Positions 24,621 to 27,045 of a DNA stretch of 27,045 nt are shown here, piece after piece (positions within the stretch are counted from its first letter, which is position 1; every line of letters starts with the position of its first letter). Where the stretch lies: IMG/VR virus record IMGVR_UViG_3300021197_001798, positions 1 through 27,045 of that record, one strand, 5' to 3'. Under the pieces are notes generated by a model. It made no database searches. It was not told the origin of the DNA and saw only the letters and a program-made list of their open reading frames with translations. The DNA is from a virus. A program made the position numbers and the translations under genes.

Positions 24621-24865
24621 ATCAATACACAACATACACAGGAACCTTTACCAAGCGTAACGGTCAAGCACGAACCATGACTTTTGTCAAAGGTGCCGAC
24701 ATTCCACAATCATTCCGTGGTACTGGTAAGCCCCCTCGACTTTCTCAAGGAGAAGAAGTGGTTTATGATATCAAGGCTAACGGATATCGAGTGTTTAACC
24801 ACAACACTATTCAAGGTCAAATTACTGAAAGTAATGTTAAATATTCATTTGACAAAATCTCGTAA
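24617..24865 (+). CDS. Small conserved-looking protein (82 aa), function unknown
   Basis: The chosen ATG overlaps the preceding stop (ATGA) and has an excellent ribosome site (AGGAGG at 24607). The product (starting MNQYTTYTGTFTKRNGQART) is rich in beta-strand patterns and Thr, with TMTFVKGADIPQSFRGTGKP and SQGEEVVYDIKANGYRVFNH as the clearest blocks. I recall similar short 'YTGTFTK+NG..R.M.F' proteins in environmental T4-like phages, without a known role. An alternative in-frame start at 24524, also with a perfect ribosome site (AAGGAG at 24513), would add 31 residues and overlap the upstream gene by 97 bases. The promoter at 24415 could serve either start. Two forms may be made. Confidence 0.75.
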   Translation: MNQYTTYTGTFTKRNGQARTMTFVKGADIPQSFRGTGKPPRLSQGEEVVYDIKANGYRVFNHNTIQGQITESNVKYSFDKIS

Positions 24866-24876
24866 CGTGTTATATT
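24849..24876 (+). promoter_or_regulatory. Sigma-70-type promoter before the GHKL ATPase gene
   Basis: TTGACA at 24849-24854 lies in the end of the small gene; a 16-bp spacer ends in AACGTGT and TATATT is at 24871-24876. The core is the same as at 22581. Transcription would begin near 24883, just before a strong hairpin. Confidence 0.85.
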
Positions 24877-24890
24877 AATATATGAGCAAC

Positions 24891-24914
24891 GGGGGAGTGC
24901 TCTTAAACTCCCCC
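24891..24914 (+). promoter_or_regulatory. Perfect 5'-leader hairpin before the GHKL ATPase gene
   Basis: An 8-bp perfect stem (24891-24898 with 24907-24914, five G-C pairs at the base) closes an 8-base loop. It would lie within about 10 bases of the predicted mRNA start and is not followed by a T run, so it is unlikely to be a terminator. A 5' hairpin of this kind can protect the message from decay or act as a protein-binding site. The ribosome site GGAGG follows about 20 bases later. Confidence 0.65.
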
Positions 24915-24942
24915 ATATTATACAAGTAGTCTTGGAGGAATA

Positions 24943-26262
24943 ATGCTTGAACATAATGGAGAAATCTTTAATGCGTATCGCTACGCAACAACAGTAGATC
25001 GGTCTGTAACCGGTGTACACATCTGCCAAGAATTGACAGACAATTCAATTCAATATGATGCCAACGAGGTGTGGGTGATTGTAGATTCATTTAACAATAG
25101 AATCGTCACAGCAGACACCGGAACAGGCATACCAGAAGAAATCTTCTGCGATAATTACCATACTTTCCACAATGAACCGAAAGACGCAAGTGGTATTTCA
25201 ATGGCCGGCTTGGGTTCCAAGTTGTTCTATAAGCTGTCCGATACAAGGATAACCTTGACAAAGCACAATGGCAACGCCTATTATTCAATATGGCGCTTTA
25301 CGACTCAAGAAGAGTTTGCCAATCCAACAATGGATTACTTCGACGGCGAAAACATACCGGAGTCCTTGCAAGACCATGAGGACATAGTAAAACAATTCTT
25401 TCAATGCGAGTCGAATTGCACCTTTACTATATTACCTGAGATCAAGTCATGGGGTAAGTATGGGACCTCGTCCGGAAGGTTCTACAATACACTTCAGAAC
25501 CATTACGCAGAGAGGTATGGACACTTTCTTAAAAGCCACCCTCTTAACTTGGTAGTCTCTTACGTGGACAGCAACGACAAAAGAGAATGGCATAGGATAC
25601 CAACCGCTGACATCTTCAATAAAGTCAGCTATAGCTCCGCTACCAATGCGGCAGGAAACATTGAAGTTAGAAGTTGGATCGTCAATCCAACACTTGAGCA
25701 ATCAAAACTATCTAAATGCGGTATAAATGTATACCGAAACGATGTGAAGGCACTTACAACAGGCTTTCTTAACATTGGCGTCCGCAAGAAGCGAGGTAAG
25801 ACAATTAGTATTATTAAAGCTTCACCGTTGGACTACAAGAGCATTCGCCAAGCAGTGTTCTTTAAATCAGAATCTGATGATGACTTTGTCATTAATCACA
25901 TTAAAACCCAAATAGAGTTTGGTGATGAAATAGAACAACTGTGTGCTACGGAGTTTAAAAAGATCGTAGAGCAATATGAATCCCAAAGGTCTTCTGTGAA
26001 GCAATCTAAAGTCACTGAGACAATTGAGGAAAGTAGCGATTTAACCTTTGCAATCGAAGAATTAGCTGATGCGGTAGCATGGCAGTCTTCCGGAGGTCAA
26101 ATCACCATCAACAAGGCTTCAAAGGTATATGACACCATCGAAGCAATGTCCGAGGACGGAATAGATTTAATAAAATCAATATTAGCCTCTATCCCTTCTC
26201 GACAAGTCAATCACCTAGGCAAGCACCTAGAAACAAACTTAGGAGTAATAAGTGTACAGTAA
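24943..26262 (+). CDS. Stand-alone GHKL-type ATPase (gyrase/Hsp90/MutL-like fold)
   Basis: This 439-aa protein has a GGAGG ribosome site. The N-terminal 100 residues hold the ATP-binding motifs of the GHKL fold: the N box ICQELTDNSIQYDA (Glu30, Asp33, Asn34), the G1 box TADTGTGIPEE (Asp58, Gly60, Gly62) and the G2 box GISMAGLGSKLFYK (Gly89, Gly91, Lys93). The rest, residues 130-439, matches nothing I know; it has a mixed alpha/beta stretch to about 310 with a basic NIGVRKKRGKTISIIKASP, then a mostly helical, acidic end. It lacks a topoisomerase toprim or cleavage domain and is shorter than T4 gp39 (about 516 aa). Possible relatives are MORC-like or MutL/Hsp90-like ATPases. Its own promoter and leader hairpin suggest early or middle expression. 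The next gene overlaps its end by 11 bases. Confidence 0.78.
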   Translation: MLEHNGEIFNAYRYATTVDRSVTGVHICQELTDNSIQYDANEVWVIVDSFNNRIVTADTGTGIPEEIFCDNYHTFHNEPKDASGISMAGLGSKLFYKLSDTRITLTKHNGNAYYSIWRFTTQEEFANPTMDYFDGENIPESLQDHEDIVKQFFQCESNCTFTILPEIKSWGKYGTSSGRFYNTLQNHYAERYGHFLKSHPLNLVVSYVDSNDKREWHRIPTADIFNKVSYSSATNAAGNIEVRSWIVNPTLEQSKLSKCGINVYRNDVKALTTGFLNIGVRKKRGKTISIIKASPLDYKSIRQAVFFKSESDDDFVINHIKTQIEFGDEIEQLCATEFKKIVEQYESQRSSVKQSKVTETIEESSDLTFAIEELADAVAWQSSGGQITINKASKVYDTIEAMSEDGIDLIKSILASIPSRQVNHLGKHLETNLGVISVQ

Positions 26263-26740
26263 GCAACCAAGCAAATATACGACAGTATTCCCTTATACTG
26301 ATAGATACTCAGTGAGGGCGTCCTCAATCAATGATGTCGATATATCACATAAGCACAATATCATCGGCAAAGATAACAAGGCCGGAAAAGCTTATGTCGG
26401 AGACAAGGTTCTGGTAGCAGGACAGAAAGAAAATGGAGTCTACTTGTTTGCCGCAGAGGTCGGCAAGTGGGTCTCCGATGGACGACAGACCGTATGGTAT
26501 GATCAAGGTGGCAATCTTTGGAATTTCAACTATGAGATTTCATCGCAGAGTCAACAGGCATTCTTAACTTGGGAACAAGTAAAGGATCTCACAGGAGCAG
26601 AGGGTAACGATATCAAGCGAATCTTTCTAGATCGCTATCGGCCAAGAAATCCCGGGACAAAAATTTCCAAACTTGGAGAATACAGAGACATTCTTTTTTC
26701 ACATTTAATGAAAAATAACTTGACAAATGATAACCAATAG
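26252..26740 (+). CDS. Unknown protein (162 aa) between the ATPase and gp32
   Basis: The start is GTG at 26252 with an AGGAG site at 26241; it overlaps the ATPase stop by 11 bases. The product is polar, with aromatic residues in the middle (VWYDQGGNLWNFNYEI), a basic stretch near the end (KRIFLDRYRPRNPG) and no membrane segment. I do not recognise it. It is translated from the same transcript as the GHKL ATPase, so the two may work together, but this is inference. The gp32 promoter begins inside its last codons. Confidence 0.68.
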   Translation: MYSKQPSKYTTVFPYTDRYSVRASSINDVDISHKHNIIGKDNKAGKAYVGDKVLVAGQKENGVYLFAAEVGKWVSDGRQTVWYDQGGNLWNFNYEISSQSQQAFLTWEQVKDLTGAEGNDIKRIFLDRYRPRNPGTKISKLGEYRDILFSHLMKNNLTNDNQ

Positions 26741-26748
26741 GTTATAAT
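26720..26748 (+). promoter_or_regulatory. Consensus sigma-70-type promoter of gene 32
   Basis: TTGACA at 26720-26725, a 17-bp spacer and TATAAT at 26743-26748. Both hexamers are perfect, as expected for the strongly expressed single-stranded DNA-binding protein. It lacks the AACGTGT block of the other three promoters. Confidence 0.92.
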
Positions 26749-26762
26749 ATATAAGACAGCAG

Positions 26763-26801
26763 AGAGTGAGATTAAACTCTTTGACTTTAGGGTGAATCCC
26801 C
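26763..26801 (+). promoter_or_regulatory. Structured gp32 mRNA leader, possible autoregulatory element
   Basis: The 5' leader (about 26755-26833) can form a hairpin AGAGT/ACTCT (26763-26767 with 26776-26780). Its loop holds GATT at 26770-26773, complementary to AATC at 26795-26798, so an H-type pseudoknot is possible. An A/T-rich region with the AAGGAG ribosome site follows. In T4, gp32 binds a pseudoknot and unstructured leader of its own mRNA. Whether this leader does the same is inference. Confidence 0.3.
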
Positions 26802-26833
26802 AATAATGACCATTAACTTAAGGAGATAATAAT

Positions 26834-27045
26834 ATGGCTTTAAATCTAGATGCAATGCGAGCAAAGCTCGAACTTTCCCGCAACGGTGGGAGAAAACAAC
26901 AGGACTCTACTAAGTGGCGTCCGGAAGAGGGTGATCAAACGATCCGAATCCTTCCAACTTCAGACGGCGATCCGTTCAAAGAATTCCATTTTCACTATAA
27001 CTTGGGCAAAAACCCCGGTATCTTGTGCAATAAGAGAGTTCATAA
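26834..27045 (+). CDS. 32: Single-stranded DNA-binding protein, gp32-type (N-terminal part)
   Basis: The visible 70 codons begin MALNLDAMRAKLELSRNGGR and continue with a basic N-terminal region and the core start KWRPEEGDQTIRILPTSDGD, then PFKEFHFHYNLG. This is the pattern of gp32 in T4-like phages, where the basic N-terminus mediates cooperative self-association and the core binds DNA. The His in FHFHYNLG and the Cys in GILCNKR are likely the first zinc-binding residues. The start has an AAGGAG site, and the 3' end lies outside the window. It sits next to the polymerase and ATPase genes, fitting a replication module. Confidence 0.92.
   Translation, partial: MALNLDAMRAKLELSRNGGRKQQDSTKWRPEEGDQTIRILPTSDGDPFKEFHFHYNLGKNPGILCNKRVH

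Noticed and set aside
24891-24914. Reading the hairpin before the ATPase gene as an intrinsic terminator of the small gene
   Set aside because: There is no T run after the stem, and the promoter lies upstream of it, so a terminator here would silence the gene it precedes.

Overview
The window is part of the genome of a T4-like (gp23-type) contractile-tailed bacteriophage, probably an environmental, possibly aquatic, myovirus. Four things support this: the C-terminal half of a gp23-type major capsid protein at the left edge, a gp18-type tail sheath gene, a gp26-type baseplate gene with two CxxC pairs, and the start of a gp32-type single-stranded DNA-binding protein at the right edge. All genes lie on the + strand, densely packed, often with overlapping stop and start codons. 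No stretch over 300 bases lacks a gene, and I saw no tRNA, CRISPR array or insertion sequence. The host cannot be told from the sequence.

Bases 1-4712 hold the end of the capsid gene, a small beta-rich protein that may be a capsid decoration protein, two small basic or putatively DNA-binding proteins (a Lys/Ala-rich histone-H1-like protein and a protein with a SAP-like C-terminus), and then neck and tail-completion genes (gp13-, gp14- and gp15-like). Bases 4777-10123 hold an unusually long tail sheath (968 aa), two paralogous tail-tube proteins, the gp26-like baseplate protein and a tiny gp51-position gene that overlaps a seven-T slippery run. Bases 10184-22570 hold a small unknown protein, a 1001-aa tape-measure-like protein, two paralogous tube-cap/initiator-like proteins, a LysM-bearing gp53-like wedge protein, a giant (1886 aa) baseplate-hub-like protein ending in a Hint (intein/hedgehog-type) domain, and another probable virion protein.

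Bases 22581-27045 are different in content and control. They hold a compact family-A DNA polymerase core without a visible exonuclease domain, a divergent FtsZ/tubulin-fold protein, a small conserved-looking protein, a stand-alone GHKL-type ATPase, an unknown protein, and gp32.

Two promoter classes separate the two halves. Structural operons are each preceded by ACTATTTA, found five times in gene-start regions and three times just after an intrinsic terminator; this is a candidate phage late-promoter element and differs from the classical T4 TATAAATA. The replication-side genes are preceded by sigma-70-like promoters (TTGACA, 16-17 bp, TATATT or TATAAT), three of which share AACGTGT directly before the -10. 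The most unusual items are the C-terminal Hint domain, the FtsZ-like protein, the compact PolA, the late-promoter repeat, the gp26/gp51 frameshift candidate and the H1-like/SAP-like gene pair.
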